DNA of 40,512 nt from Thermoprotei archaeon (GCA_003650815.1 QMSB01000007.1:1-40512), one strand, 5' to 3'; shown: positions 8,544-17,540, counted from the stretch's first letter. Translations and numbers: made by a program. The notes: generated by a model not told the origin, from the sequence alone.

Positions 8544-9988
8544 TGAGGTCTAAGGGGAAAATATCCCTTAAGATAGCAGCTATAGTAGTTGTAGTTATTC
8601 TAGCGATATCTGTAGGCGCTTACTTTTTAATGACCCAAAGACCCCAGAAAAAAGGTGTCGTACTTAGGGTAATAACTAGACATGGATATGACATACTGGA
8701 TAAAACTAAGGAGCTTTTCCTAAAGAGCAAAATAGCCAAAGAGTATAACATAGTCGATATAGTGTGGCTACCAATAGATCCAGGACAGTGGATAGAGATC
8801 ATTAAGTCGAGTGGCCAGAAGCCGGGAAAAGAAATAGATGTTGCCTGGGGAGGAGGTCCAACGCTCTTTGACTACTTAGCATACGAGGGCTTACTTAAGC
8901 CGATGAACAGCACGCTGATTAAAGAAGTACTTAAAGAAATACCTGAGGAGATAAATGGAGCGCCCTTAATCAGGAGAAACGAGAAAGGAGAAATAATATG
9001 GATTGCTGCTGCAATTTCATCATTCGGCTTCACAATAAATACTAAGGTCATAAGTGAGCTAAAAATACCTGAACCTAAGTCTTGGATAGATTTAGCAAAC
9101 GAGACTTTCGCAGTATACCTGCCTGATTCTAAGGTAGGTGTAGCTTGCCCAACTAGAAGCACTAGTAATACGAGAATGTACGAGATAATACTCCAGATCT
9201 ACGGATGGAAGAAAGGCTGGATAATAATTACGCTAATGGGTGCTAACTCTAAGATATTCGGAGAGTCTGGTCTAGTGAGAGACGCTGTAATTAGAGGAGA
9301 CATAGCCGTGGGAATCACTATTGACTTCTATGGGTACACTGCACAGATACAGAATCCAAACTGTAAGTATGTGATGCCTGATGACGGCACAATAATAAAT
9401 GGAGACCCCATAGCACTGCTAGTAACAAGTAAGCATCCCAAAGAAGCTCAGGCGTTTATTGCATGGGTTCTCAGCGCTGAGGGACAAAAAGTGTGGCTAG
9501 ACAAGAACATAAATCGTCTGCCAGCGAATCCTAAAGTTTTTGGGACTCCTGAAGGCAAGGAGAGAGAGGACATTAAGCGAGCCTACGAAGAGACTTTAAG
9601 CAAAATACCAATAGGCTTCAGCGATGAGCTAGCACTGTCCTATGAGAACGCTATGAGGTGGTTCTTCTACGCAACTATCACTGACGCCCACAGTAAACTT
9701 CAGGAGGCGTGGATGCTTATAGTCGAAGCAAAACAGAAAGAGAAAATAGACAGAAACAAATTCATCGAGCTAATAGAGGAACTAGCAGACCCCACTAAAC
9801 TTGTTTTCACAGATCCCGCTACAGGAAAAAGCGTGACATTTACACAAGAGTATGCACAAAGCATAAACACTAAGCTAGTTAAAGACGTTGACTACAGGAA
9901 TAAGCTACTTAAAGTATGGAAGGAGTCTGCTATTAACAGGTATGAGAAAATAATAAGCGAAGTCAAAGCTATCATCGGAGGAGGTTAA
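8543..9988 (+). CDS. ABC importer substrate-binding protein, extracellular
   Basis: This 481-residue protein has an N-terminal hydrophobic segment (about residues 9-30) without a clear lipobox Cys, so it is probably tethered by an uncleaved helix. The body follows the type 2 periplasmic-binding fold of iron(III)/thiamine/polyamine-type binding proteins: an early strand VLRVITRHG, the segment DVAWGGGPTLFDYLAYEG, the hinge region and the typical late segment EAQAFIAWVLSAEGQKVWL. The C-terminal part beyond residue 350 is longer than in most FbpA-type proteins and mostly helical. It is the first gene of an operon with the double permease and ATPase. The ligand cannot be read from the sequence; a phosphorylated compound is conceivable because a phosphoesterase follows. 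Confidence 0.88.
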   Translation: MRSKGKISLKIAAIVVVVILAISVGAYFLMTQRPQKKGVVLRVITRHGYDILDKTKELFLKSKIAKEYNIVDIVWLPIDPGQWIEIIKSSGQKPGKEIDVAWGGGPTLFDYLAYEGLLKPMNSTLIKEVLKEIPEEINGAPLIRRNEKGEIIWIAAAISSFGFTINTKVISELKIPEPKSWIDLANETFAVYLPDSKVGVACPTRSTSNTRMYEIILQIYGWKKGWIIITLMGANSKIFGESGLVRDAVIRGDIAVGITIDFYGYTAQIQNPNCKYVMPDDGTIINGDPIALLVTSKHPKEAQAFIAWVLSAEGQKVWLDKNINRLPANPKVFGTPEGKEREDIKRAYEETLSKIPIGFSDELALSYENAMRWFFYATITDAHSKLQEAWMLIVEAKQKEKIDRNKFIELIEELADPTKLVFTDPATGKSVTFTQEYAQSINTKLVKDVDYRNKLLKVWKESAINRYEKIISEVKAIIGGG

Positions 9989-10009
9989 GCTATTAGGAAT
10001 ATTTTCCAC

Positions 10010-10036
10010 ATATATTTATTAAATAAACTTTTTTAG
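10010..10036 (+). promoter_or_regulatory. AT-rich spacer with T tract between binding protein and permease genes
   Basis: The 77-bp gap holds a TATATTTATTAAATA stretch and then a run of six T (10029-10034). This is consistent with partial termination after the binding-protein gene, which would make that protein more abundant than the permease, or with a second promoter. The choice is undecided. Confidence 0.3.
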
Positions 10037-10065
10037 CCGAAATACATCTACTACAAGGGAATTAG

Positions 10066-11904
10066 ATGAACTTAAATATTAAACTAATCAAACGAGAACT
10101 AGATCCTCTTACAGTAACCCAATTAATAATAGTTGGCTTAATACTAGGAGCATTCCTAGTGCTTCCAGTATCTTTCATGATCCTAAGAGCGTTCTTCCAC
10201 AAAGGTTCTCTTTCATTATATTACTTTGAGTCTCTTGTCGCGGGAGGAGACTTTATTAAAACAAAGCCTGAAACTTCATGGATAGAGCTTGTCCGCACTC
10301 CTCAGGGAGAAATACTTATAATAGGGCGAAAGGGACCTGACTTCGGTATCTTTCTCAATACTCTCTTCGTATCGACGATGGTAATGATTTTCGCCACTAC
10401 TCTCGGCGTCTTAGCGGCATTCATTATGGCTAGATACGAGTTCCCGGGTAAGAACTTCTTCAAAGTAATCTTACTTATCCCTATGTTAGCAACACCATTC
10501 GTTAACGCCTTTGTACTAGGAAAAGTGCTTGCAGTAAATGGATTAGTAAATTATCTCTTATACGAGACTCTGAAGATATTACCATTTAAAATATGGGTGA
10601 CGGGATTACCTGCACTTATCTTAATACAAACCTTAAGCTTATACCCAATAGTATATTTGAACGCGTATTCCTCTTTCATAAACATAGATCCATCTCTCGA
10701 AGAGCAAGCAGAGAACTTGGGAGCAAAGGGGCTTAAATTGTTTCTAACAATAACTCTCCCCTTAGCTCTGCCAGGAATATCTGCTGGAGCAGCATTGGTT
10801 TTCATATTTAGTATGGAAGACTTAGGTGCACCAATAGGACTAAGTGGAGCCTTTGGTAGCGGGCTCCATGAAAAAATCTTAAGTTTTCGAATATATGATG
10901 AATTCAGAAAAGGTATAGGATCTATTGAACAAGTACACGCATCAACATACGCAATGGCGGTAGTCATGCTAATAATAGCTTTAGCTATATTTCTGCTGAT
11001 TAAAAAGTACGTTACCCTCAAGAGCTATGCTATGCTAAGTAAAGGTGGTAGATGGAAGCCCAGAGTACGTAGATTAGGTGTTAAAGGACTTGTACCTATA
11101 TACGTATTCCTCATAATACTAGCCCTCTCTGCATCATTTCCACAATTCGGAGTAGTAGTCTTAGCATTTACTGACTGGGCGATGAGTAAACTGCCTTCTA
11201 AAGTAACACTAGAACACATATCGGCTCTGCTTGTCAATAGAGAAGTATTTAGAGCGATACTAAATAGTCTGATTTACTCTTCGGTAGCTACATTAATCAT
11301 GCTATTGGTGGGAACGAGTGCAGCATATGTAGTGGCTAGAAGAAAAATACCTGGAAGAGATCTAATCGACGCTCTGTCTACTCTCCCAATAGCTATTCCC
11401 GGTATTATCGTAGCTGTAGGCTACCTACTTTTTTTCGCGACCTACTTCTCACAAACACCACTAGACCCATTCTTCAACCCAGGACTACTGCTCATATTCT
11501 CATACAGCGTGAGAAGACTTCCGTTCACAGCCAGAACGGTTTTCGCAGGTTTTCAGCAAGTACACGAGAGTCTAGAAGAGGCGGCACTAAATCTAGGAGC
11601 AGACCGAGCAAAAGTATTCTTTACAATAGCTCTCCCTCTCATAATATCAAACGTTATTAGCGGAGGAATACTCTCCTTCGTATACTCAATGAACGAAGTC
11701 AGCACGAGCATTACTCTCAGTAACCTAAACCCAAATCAAGGACCAATAACGTTCTACATGAGCCAAGTAATATATGCTAGCGCGGCAGTAGGAACAGTAA
11801 GCGTAGCGGCAGCACTAGGAGTACTTTTAATAGTAGCTCAAATATTAGCTATATCAGTGTCCAACTATATACTTAAGCAGAGAGTAGCATTCCTGGGTGT
11901 ATAA
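10066..11904 (+). CDS. ABC importer permease, two fused transmembrane domains
   Basis: This 612-residue protein has about twelve membrane helices in two homologous halves, as in FbpB/ThiP-type permeases. Each half carries the EAA loop that contacts the ATPase: EEQAENLGAKGLKLFLTITL near residue 212 and EEAALNLGADRAKVFFTIAL near residue 503. The first half has an external loop (about residues 40-85) before its second helix. The fusion removes the need for a second permease gene. The following ATPase start lies one base past this stop codon, showing tight coupling. The substrate is not evident; this family imports iron, thiamine, phosphonate-like compounds and polyamines. Confidence 0.93.
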   Translation: MNLNIKLIKRELDPLTVTQLIIVGLILGAFLVLPVSFMILRAFFHKGSLSLYYFESLVAGGDFIKTKPETSWIELVRTPQGEILIIGRKGPDFGIFLNTLFVSTMVMIFATTLGVLAAFIMARYEFPGKNFFKVILLIPMLATPFVNAFVLGKVLAVNGLVNYLLYETLKILPFKIWVTGLPALILIQTLSLYPIVYLNAYSSFINIDPSLEEQAENLGAKGLKLFLTITLPLALPGISAGAALVFIFSMEDLGAPIGLSGAFGSGLHEKILSFRIYDEFRKGIGSIEQVHASTYAMAVVMLIIALAIFLLIKKYVTLKSYAMLSKGGRWKPRVRRLGVKGLVPIYVFLIILALSASFPQFGVVVLAFTDWAMSKLPSKVTLEHISALLVNREVFRAILNSLIYSSVATLIMLLVGTSAAYVVARRKIPGRDLIDALSTLPIAIPGIIVAVGYLLFFATYFSQTPLDPFFNPGLLLIFSYSVRRLPFTARTVFAGFQQVHESLEEAALNLGADRAKVFFTIALPLIISNVISGGILSFVYSMNEVSTSITLSNLNPNQGPITFYMSQVIYASAAVGTVSVAAALGVLLIVAQILAISVSNYILKQRVAFLGV

Positions 11905-11905
11905 A

Positions 11906-13000
11906 ATGGTCGTCGTGAGGCTAAAGAACGTGAGTAAGAGGTTCGGAAAAGTAGTAGCAGTTGACGATGTTACTCTAGAGATAAAGGAAGGTGAGTTCTT
12001 TACATTCCTAGGGCCTAGCGGATGTGGGAAAACAACTACTCTAAGAATAATAGCGGGATTAGAATACCCCGATAAAGGTAGAATATTCTTTGACGACGAA
12101 GACGTCACCGACGTCCCTCCATATAAGAGAAATACTGGAATGGTTTTCCAAAACTATGCTCTCTGGCCCCACATGACTGTCTTCGAAAATATCTCGTATG
12201 GCCTTAAAATAAGAGGATACTCTAAACATGAGATAAAGAAGAAAGTCGATGAAGTATTAGAACTAGTTCAGCTAAAGGGACTTGAGAACAGGTATCCAAC
12301 ACAGCTGTCTGGAGGACAGCAGCAGAGAGTAGCTTTAGCGCGTGCTCTAGTAATTGAGCCTAAAGTTCTCCTTCTAGACGAGCCTCTCAGCAACTTAGAC
12401 GCTCGCCTTAGGGTTGAGATGAGAGAAGAGCTTAAACGCTTACAGAAAGAGCTCAAAATAACCACTATATACGTAACTCATGACCAAGAGGAGGCATTAG
12501 TGATTTCCGACAGGATAGCTGTAATGAGGCAGGGCAGAATAATGCAAGTAGGAGAGCCAGACGAGGTTTATCGCCGACCTAAAAACCTCTTCGTAGCCAC
12601 TTTTCTAGGTAGATGTTCTCTCATAGAAGGAAAAGTCGTAGATGTAGACAAAGACCTTGTGACTATAGCTATAGACCATATAAGGATTAAAGGAGTGCTT
12701 CCAGATAAAGATATGAAATTGAGGAAAGGCGAGGAGGCATACGCTGTTCTAAAACCAGAAGACTTTGCGTTGAGAATAGACGATCCGAGTAAAGCAAATG
12801 AGTTCACAGGTACTGTTGAATGGTTGTTCTTTGTCGGACCATTTAACCAAATAAGACTAGGTCTAGGTAGAATAAGCATATTAGTAAATGTTGAGCCTTG
12901 GTTTACACCATCGCTGAAAAGCAAAGTAACTGTATACATACCTTATGAATACGTGATAATATTGCCAAAGAAAGAGCAGGAAGTGTGTCAAGAGACTTAG
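11906..13000 (+). CDS. ABC importer ATP-binding protein
   Basis: This is an ABC ATPase of the FbpC/PotA/UgpC (MalK-like) group. All nucleotide-binding motifs are intact: Walker A GPSGCGKTT (about residues 36-44), Q-loop QNYALWPHMTV, signature LSGGQQQRVALARAL, Walker B VLLLDEPLSNLDARLR and switch His in IYVTHDQEEAL. The C-terminal third (from about residue 240) is the TOBE-type regulatory domain. I start it at the ATG at 11906, one base after the permease stop; an in-frame GTG at 11897 would add three residues and is less likely. It energises the upstream double permease. Confidence 0.95.
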   Translation: MVVVRLKNVSKRFGKVVAVDDVTLEIKEGEFFTFLGPSGCGKTTTLRIIAGLEYPDKGRIFFDDEDVTDVPPYKRNTGMVFQNYALWPHMTVFENISYGLKIRGYSKHEIKKKVDEVLELVQLKGLENRYPTQLSGGQQQRVALARALVIEPKVLLLDEPLSNLDARLRVEMREELKRLQKELKITTIYVTHDQEEALVISDRIAVMRQGRIMQVGEPDEVYRRPKNLFVATFLGRCSLIEGKVVDVDKDLVTIAIDHIRIKGVLPDKDMKLRKGEEAYAVLKPEDFALRIDDPSKANEFTGTVEWLFFVGPFNQIRLGLGRISILVNVEPWFTPSLKSKVTVYIPYEYVIILPKKEQEVCQET

Positions 13001-13055
13001 CGAGATTGGCTGAGCTCAAGTTTAAGCAGTGCTCGCTTGTTTCTCCTAAAAAATC

Positions 13056-13073
13056 ATAGCTTAAATAAGCTAT
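13056..13073. promoter_or_regulatory. 18-bp palindrome upstream of phosphoesterase gene
   Basis: ATAGCTTA and TAAGCTAT are perfect 8-bp arms separated by AA. The palindrome ends 7 bp before a TATA-like stretch (13081-13090) that lies about 35 bp ahead of the ATG at 13122. The placement fits an activator or repressor site for the phosphoesterase gene, although a hairpin terminator of the ABC operon is an alternative. Confidence 0.45.
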
Positions 13074-13121
13074 TGTCAAGAATATATTTAAATCTGTTAT
13101 ACCGGGACTATTTCGGGAGTT

Positions 13122-15353
13122 ATGCGTAAGAGGATAATTATTGTTAGCGTATTGATTACAATACTGCTGCTGTGCTATCCTATATCTTCCCCTCCACCAC
13201 AGGTACCAGTCAAATATTACGCTGAGGTAGTCAAGTATCCTCTCCCAGGATTACCTGAGCCAGTTCTAGTGGGAGGGGAACTGGAGGTTTTAATTAAGGC
13301 AAGCGATAAGGCTTCTCAGTGGTCGGCTCTAATAAAGAATAAGTACTACGGTGAGTGGTCTCTCGAGCTCAAGTCCTCTTCATATAATAAAGAAACGAAA
13401 ATATGGCAATTAATATTCAAACTGCCCGGCGATTTAAAAGAGGGGCTCTATGATTTAACAATAGAGTTTAGCGAAGGAGGATCAAAGAAAACTATAGAGG
13501 AACCTCACAGCGTTTGGGTTCTCCCTTCGTGGCCGGATAAGCTCAGGCTATTAGTTTTCGCAGACACAAAGACTCCAGGAGGAGCAGACTACTTCTATGA
13601 AGCTATAAAGACAATAAACCTCCTAAACCCAGACTTAGCGATATTTGTAGGAGACCTCGTAGAAAGACCGACCAGCGCTAGCGGCTGGAAGTATTTCTAT
13701 GGATCATTTTTCCTGCTGGAGTGCCCATGTTACCTCGTTATAGGAAACCATGAATACGACTACGGATGGGTTGCAGAAACCTATGAAAGCATAGTCGGTC
13801 CACAGAACTACAGCGTATCTTTCGGAGAATTTCTGTTGATCGCACTGCCTACAGGTAGCGACGGCTGGATTCCAATGAAGTACTTAAAGTGGGCCGAAAG
13901 AATATTAGCTGAAACTAAGTGTAAAGTAAAAATGCTCGCTTTCCATCATCCCCTATTCTCTCCTGCCTACAGAGACCAAGGATTAAACCAGGTAATCAAG
14001 ATAAGTAGCACAAAGGACTTCAGTAAGCTACAACAATATCTCTACTCTTCGTGGCAGAACCACTTAGATGAAGCTCGCTACTTATTCGAGCTGATAATAA
14101 AGTATGACGTAAGACTGATTTTTGCAGAACACGTACATACAGACCTCAATGTCGTAATAGAAGATGCTCAAGGTAGAAGACACTACTTCGTAACTCCCGC
14201 AGCTGTAGCCTACGATGTTAGAGAAAAGGACATAAGAGGATTCAAGTACTTAGTCATTTACTCGAATGGAACTGTAGACGAAACAACACTATACTACAGT
14301 GCCTCAGGTCTCTTCAAGTACCCCAACTCCATCCCAATAGACTTAGGAGAAAAAGTCAAGCCATATAAGATAGGAACAATAGAATACTACTACGCTCCAG
14401 CAAACGATGGAAAACATTACGCAGTATCCTTTAGAGCCAAAAACGAACTCAAACAGTATTTCCACGACATAAGAATAGTCTTCAAGCTACCAAAAGACAA
14501 GCCTCTCACAGAGTACAAGTGGTATCCTACTACTCCAGAGTACAACGTAATTGAAGCAGAAGACTGCTACTACATAGTCCTCAAGAACGTGGACTTGCCC
14601 CCAGAATCTGTAGTCAAGTTTACGGTAGCAGCTACAACCGATGACAAGTCTCCTCTAGTGTTCATTTCGGAGAAACTTACTCAAGAAGACCAGTGGGTGC
14701 TGCTGACAGTAGAGGCTAAAGACAGTGAGTGGGGCGTAGACGAAGTCAAAGTGCTATATTCACTAGACGGCAAAGAATGGCATAAGCCAGCACTAATGGA
14801 TCTAGTAGACCCTGAATTTGAGAAAGTGAGTTACATAGTCTGGCTCCCGCTAACTAAAGAAGACTTAGGTAAAGCAGAGAAGCTGTATATAAAAGTCATA
14901 GCACGTGACTTCGCAGGCAACGTCAACGAAACCATTAAAGAAATAGCCTTAGCAAAGCCTAAACTCGAGGTCACAGTATCAGCTCCATCGAGCTTAGGTA
15001 AAGGAAAATCTAGCTCTATCACAATCAAGATAAGTAACATAGGAGACGCTACTGCAAGAGACGTCGAAGTGCGAATAACAAACATAGAGAACCTCGTAGT
15101 AGAGAGCACTCGAATAGCTGTAGGAGATATTGAGCCAAATAAGTACAAAGAGATTAAAATAAGTATAGAAGGCAAAGAAATAGGCTCAGCTTCACTTAAA
15201 GTAAAGGTCTACGCTTCAAATTATCCAGAAGTAACAAAGACAATATCACTCGAGATAACACAGCCTATTGAGATATATATAGCTATAATAGCAGTTATAG
15301 TTATAGCAGTGGTCGCAGCAGTAATATTACTGAGAAAAAGGAAAACTAGTTAA
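13122..15353 (+). CDS. Membrane-anchored extracellular calcineurin-like metallophosphoesterase
   Basis: This 743-residue protein has a signal peptide (about 1-22), an N-terminal beta domain (25-140), a metallophosphoesterase core (about 140-390), a beta domain, a CARDB-like domain (from about 613, with ISNIGDATARDVEV), a membrane helix (about 715-735) and an RKRKTS tail. The core shows GDLVE near 176, GNHEYDYG near 206, FHHPLF near 274 and AEHVHTD near 335. The first motif is FADTK, so the usual D-x-H has Lys for His, and the last motif has Glu in place of the Gly of GHxH. One metal ligand is therefore altered and substrate is uncertain. It follows the ABC importer in the same direction with its own promoter, suggesting release of a nutrient from a phosphoester outside the cell, which is inference. 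Confidence 0.88.
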   Translation: MRKRIIIVSVLITILLLCYPISSPPPQVPVKYYAEVVKYPLPGLPEPVLVGGELEVLIKASDKASQWSALIKNKYYGEWSLELKSSSYNKETKIWQLIFKLPGDLKEGLYDLTIEFSEGGSKKTIEEPHSVWVLPSWPDKLRLLVFADTKTPGGADYFYEAIKTINLLNPDLAIFVGDLVERPTSASGWKYFYGSFFLLECPCYLVIGNHEYDYGWVAETYESIVGPQNYSVSFGEFLLIALPTGSDGWIPMKYLKWAERILAETKCKVKMLAFHHPLFSPAYRDQGLNQVIKISSTKDFSKLQQYLYSSWQNHLDEARYLFELIIKYDVRLIFAEHVHTDLNVVIEDAQGRRHYFVTPAAVAYDVREKDIRGFKYLVIYSNGTVDETTLYYSASGLFKYPNSIPIDLGEKVKPYKIGTIEYYYAPANDGKHYAVSFRAKNELKQYFHDIRIVFKLPKDKPLTEYKWYPTTPEYNVIEAEDCYYIVLKNVDLPPESVVKFTVAATTDDKSPLVFISEKLTQEDQWVLLTVEAKDSEWGVDEVKVLYSLDGKEWHKPALMDLVDPEFEKVSYIVWLPLTKEDLGKAEKLYIKVIARDFAGNVNETIKEIALAKPKLEVTVSAPSSLGKGKSSSITIKISNIGDATARDVEVRITNIENLVVESTRIAVGDIEPNKYKEIKISIEGKEIGSASLKVKVYASNYPEVTKTISLEITQPIEIYIAIIAVIVIAVVAAVILLRKRKTS

Positions 15354-16077
15354 TTCCTATAAGTTTTTTAGCATTTTCTTCTAAAATCATCCTCTTAAAC
15401 TTCTCAGATATCTCCGCCTTAGTTACCTTGAGTATTGAGGCTAGTGGATAGCTAAAGGGCATATTTGTCCCGAAAAGAATGCGGTCAGCTCCCATCACAT
15501 CGACCAGAGTCTCGACCCCTCTATAGCTTTGAAGCAGAGAGATCTCTAAGTAAACATTGTCTAAGTTTCCAAGAAAACTTATGACTTCTAACAGAAGATC
15601 GTAATTAAAGCCCCCGACTATAATACCTAAGTCTCTGTTCTTTAGCGCAAATTCTCTTACATCGAGCACTTTTACCTGGTAAGGCTCAGTAAAGTGAAGT
15701 CTAAGTGGTATGTGTAAGGGAAGCTCCGTCTCCACAATTATTTCCGCAAGCTTTTTTGAATATTTTTCATTAACAAGAGAATATCCGTGATACAGAGGAC
15801 TTACTCTAATGACCCTTATTTTGTCAGAAGAGACTATACTTTTATCGATCAGCAGAGAAGGATTAACAACTATTGCCGCATAAAGCTCCCTATACTTCCT
15901 CGAAATCTCTGCTACCACCTTATTCCCATAAAGTGGACTTCTACTTAAATGAGAGCTTGTATGAGAAACCACCATGTACTTTATGCCGTGTCTCTTAGCG
16001 AGCGCTATCATCTCCTCTAAAGTAAGTCTGCAAGACCTCTTGGGCAGACTTCCGATATAGCTGGAAACATCTATCAT
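15346..16077 (-). CDS. Amidohydrolase-2 paralogue lacking metal ligands
   Basis: This 243-residue TIM-barrel protein is a paralogue of the upstream gene: compare MIDVSSYIGS here with IIDVHAHIGC there, and FGTNMPF here with FGSDIPF there. The two metal-binding His of H-x-H are Ser and Tyr and the catalytic Asp near the C-terminus is Asn, so it should not be catalytically active as a metal hydrolase. The frame is intact and the fold signature is retained, so it is more likely a structural or regulatory partner than a decaying pseudogene. It overlaps the upstream paralogue by 4 bp (ATGA), so both products would be made together. Its 3' end overlaps the convergent phosphoesterase gene by 8 bp. 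Confidence 0.8.
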   Translation of the reverse strand: MIDVSSYIGSLPKRSCRLTLEEMIALAKRHGIKYMVVSHTSSHLSRSPLYGNKVVAEISRKYRELYAAIVVNPSLLIDKSIVSSDKIRVIRVSPLYHGYSLVNEKYSKKLAEIIVETELPLHIPLRLHFTEPYQVKVLDVREFALKNRDLGIIVGGFNYDLLLEVISFLGNLDNVYLEISLLQSYRGVETLVDVMGADRILFGTNMPFSYPLASILKVTKAEISEKFKRMILEENAKKLIGIN

Positions 16078-16808
16078 ATTTTCCCCCTCAAATTAAATAA
16101 CTCTAATGCATTTCTATAAAAAATCATTTCTTTGACATAATCACTAATATTTGCCTCTAGAACCTTAGCCATCGAAATGCTCGGCGACTGAAACGGAATA
16201 TCACTTCCGAAAAGTACTCTCTGCTCTCCGAGAACCTCGACAGCTGTTTCAACCATACCTACATCAACAAACGAGCTAGACATCTCAACATAGACGTTGT
16301 CGAATCTACGCACTCTCAGCACTCCTTCCTCCCAGTCTCCTCCACCCATATGATACATAACAATAAGGGCGTCAGGATACCTATCAGCTAGGTTCTCGAG
16401 TTGTACTCCTCCGTCATAGGAGTGAATAAAAAGAGGAGCTCTGAGGCTAATAGCCTTTTCAACAATAGGATTCATTAAAGGACTATCAGCAGGCACATTA
16501 AAGTAGTGAGGATGTATCTTAACTCCTATGAAAACTTCTTTCGCCAGTCTTCTTGTCATCTCTTCAATAGCTTCTTTTCCGTAAAGAGGATTTACTGCAA
16601 CTAATCCGAAGAGCCTCTTAGGGTATTCTAAACAAGCCTTCTCTACATCCTCATTGCCTTCTATATAATCGTATACAAGGCTCTTAATAGACGAGATAAA
16701 AGAACACTTAATACCATAGCGATCCATAGCTCTTACTAGTTCTTTAGCGCTCATTCTGAAGCAAAATCTCTGATCACACCCTATATGCGCATGAACATCT
16801 ATTATCAC
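16074..16808 (-). CDS. Amidohydrolase-2 family metal-dependent hydrolase
   Basis: This 244-residue TIM-barrel protein belongs to the amidohydrolase-2 (ACMSD/OHCU decarboxylase-like) family. Visible site residues are H6 and H8 in DVHAHIG, His in GVKIHPHYF, His in PLFIHSYDGG, His in MYHMGGGDW and Asp in LFGSDIPF, a complete set for one or two metals. It is shorter than ACMSD enzymes (about 330 residues), as are many archaeal members of unknown substrate. It is the first gene of a two-gene operon with the degenerate paralogue and is transcribed away from a winged-helix gene, with a palindrome over its own promoter region. Confidence 0.85.
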   Translation of the reverse strand: MIIDVHAHIGCDQRFCFRMSAKELVRAMDRYGIKCSFISSIKSLVYDYIEGNEDVEKACLEYPKRLFGLVAVNPLYGKEAIEEMTRRLAKEVFIGVKIHPHYFNVPADSPLMNPIVEKAISLRAPLFIHSYDGGVQLENLADRYPDALIVMYHMGGGDWEEGVLRVRRFDNVYVEMSSSFVDVGMVETAVEVLGEQRVLFGSDIPFQSPSISMAKVLEANISDYVKEMIFYRNALELFNLRGKI

Positions 16809-16825
16809 AGACGGTACTCTCCTAG

Positions 16826-16872
16826 CTAAAAATAAATAACTTCTTCAGCACTGAAGATAAAAATCTCTTCAG
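16826..16872. promoter_or_regulatory. Divergent promoter with palindromic operator candidate
   Basis: TCTTCAG and CTGAAGA (16842-16848 and 16851-16857) form a 7-bp inverted repeat with a 2-nt spacer. A further CTTCAG half-site is at 16867-16872. The repeat abuts the TATA-like element of the minus-strand amidohydrolase operon (AAAAATAAATAACT on the plus strand, 16829-16842), where a bound regulator would block or guide transcription. The adjacent winged-helix gene is the obvious candidate regulator. Confidence 0.45.
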
Positions 16873-16898
16873 AAATTTGGTCGAAAATCTTAAATTCC

Positions 16899-17516
16899 TT
16901 GAAAGAACATCTTCTCGTGCTTAAGAACCTAGTGGAGCCAGCGAAGGAGATATGGCCTTTACTGCTACTCGCAGTTGATGACGCTTCTCCTCTCTATGGA
17001 TTTGCTAGAATACAGCTAATGTTTTTCATATACCAGTATATAGATTTTAACTACAGCCTCGGAACATTTGCTCCCTACAGTCACGACTTAACACGAGCCC
17101 TGATCAAACTGGAAATGGACGGACTAATTAAATCTCATGTCGTCAGGACAGCTGACGGAAACCTTGTGAAAAAATACTCTCTGACTCCTAGAGGGAAGAG
17201 AATAGCCTACAAGCTCATGAGCGAAATGAAAGGCAAGTACATCAGACTGAGTAAAGTTCTCGTGAGAAAAGCAGACGATGTCATAAAGGATTTAGAAAAG
17301 CTGAAGAAAACGTTCAAAGACAAGCCGCTAGTAGTACTCTACCTTAAGGCTCTATCTATGTTTGAGAAAAAGTGGCCTCTTACATTAAATGTTCCAGACA
17401 ACAGCATGAAGGAGTATCTCCTAGACTACAGCAAGGATATTCTCTACGAAATGAAGAAAGCTGTATTTAAAGACTTTGAAACACGCAGCTACCTATGGCT
17501 ACTATCGGAATTATAA
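16899..17516 (+). CDS. Winged-helix protein, possibly Panacea/DUF4065-like
   Basis: This 205-residue protein carries a winged-helix-like region (about residues 20-115). The stretch FARIQLMFFIYQYIDFNYSL followed by FAPYSHDLTRALIKLEMDGL resembles the core of Panacea (DUF4065/SocA-like) domains, which have a PYSxxL pattern, and YSLTPRGKRIAYKL is a typical wing-end segment. The rest (about 120-205) is charged and helical. The start codon is TTG at 16899; no ATG or GTG lies upstream in frame although the frame stays open to 16836, so the start is uncertain. It may autoregulate and control the divergent amidohydrolase operon. An antitoxin role, known for some Panacea proteins, is not supported by any toxin-like neighbour. 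Confidence 0.7.
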   Translation: MKEHLLVLKNLVEPAKEIWPLLLLAVDDASPLYGFARIQLMFFIYQYIDFNYSLGTFAPYSHDLTRALIKLEMDGLIKSHVVRTADGNLVKKYSLTPRGKRIAYKLMSEMKGKYIRLSKVLVRKADDVIKDLEKLKKTFKDKPLVVLYLKALSMFEKKWPLTLNVPDNSMKEYLLDYSKDILYEMKKAVFKDFETRSYLWLLSEL

Positions 17517-17540
17517 ATTGAGAGAAAATACAATGATATT

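Noticed and set aside
10551-11021. A 156-codon minus-strand frame within the permease gene
   Set aside because: The plus strand encodes an intact ABC permease with both EAA loops; the minus frame has no motif and no promoter.
16899-17516. Toxin-antitoxin system based on the Panacea-like protein
   Set aside because: No toxin-like gene adjoins it; neighbours are amidohydrolases and a radical SAM enzyme. A local regulator is simpler.
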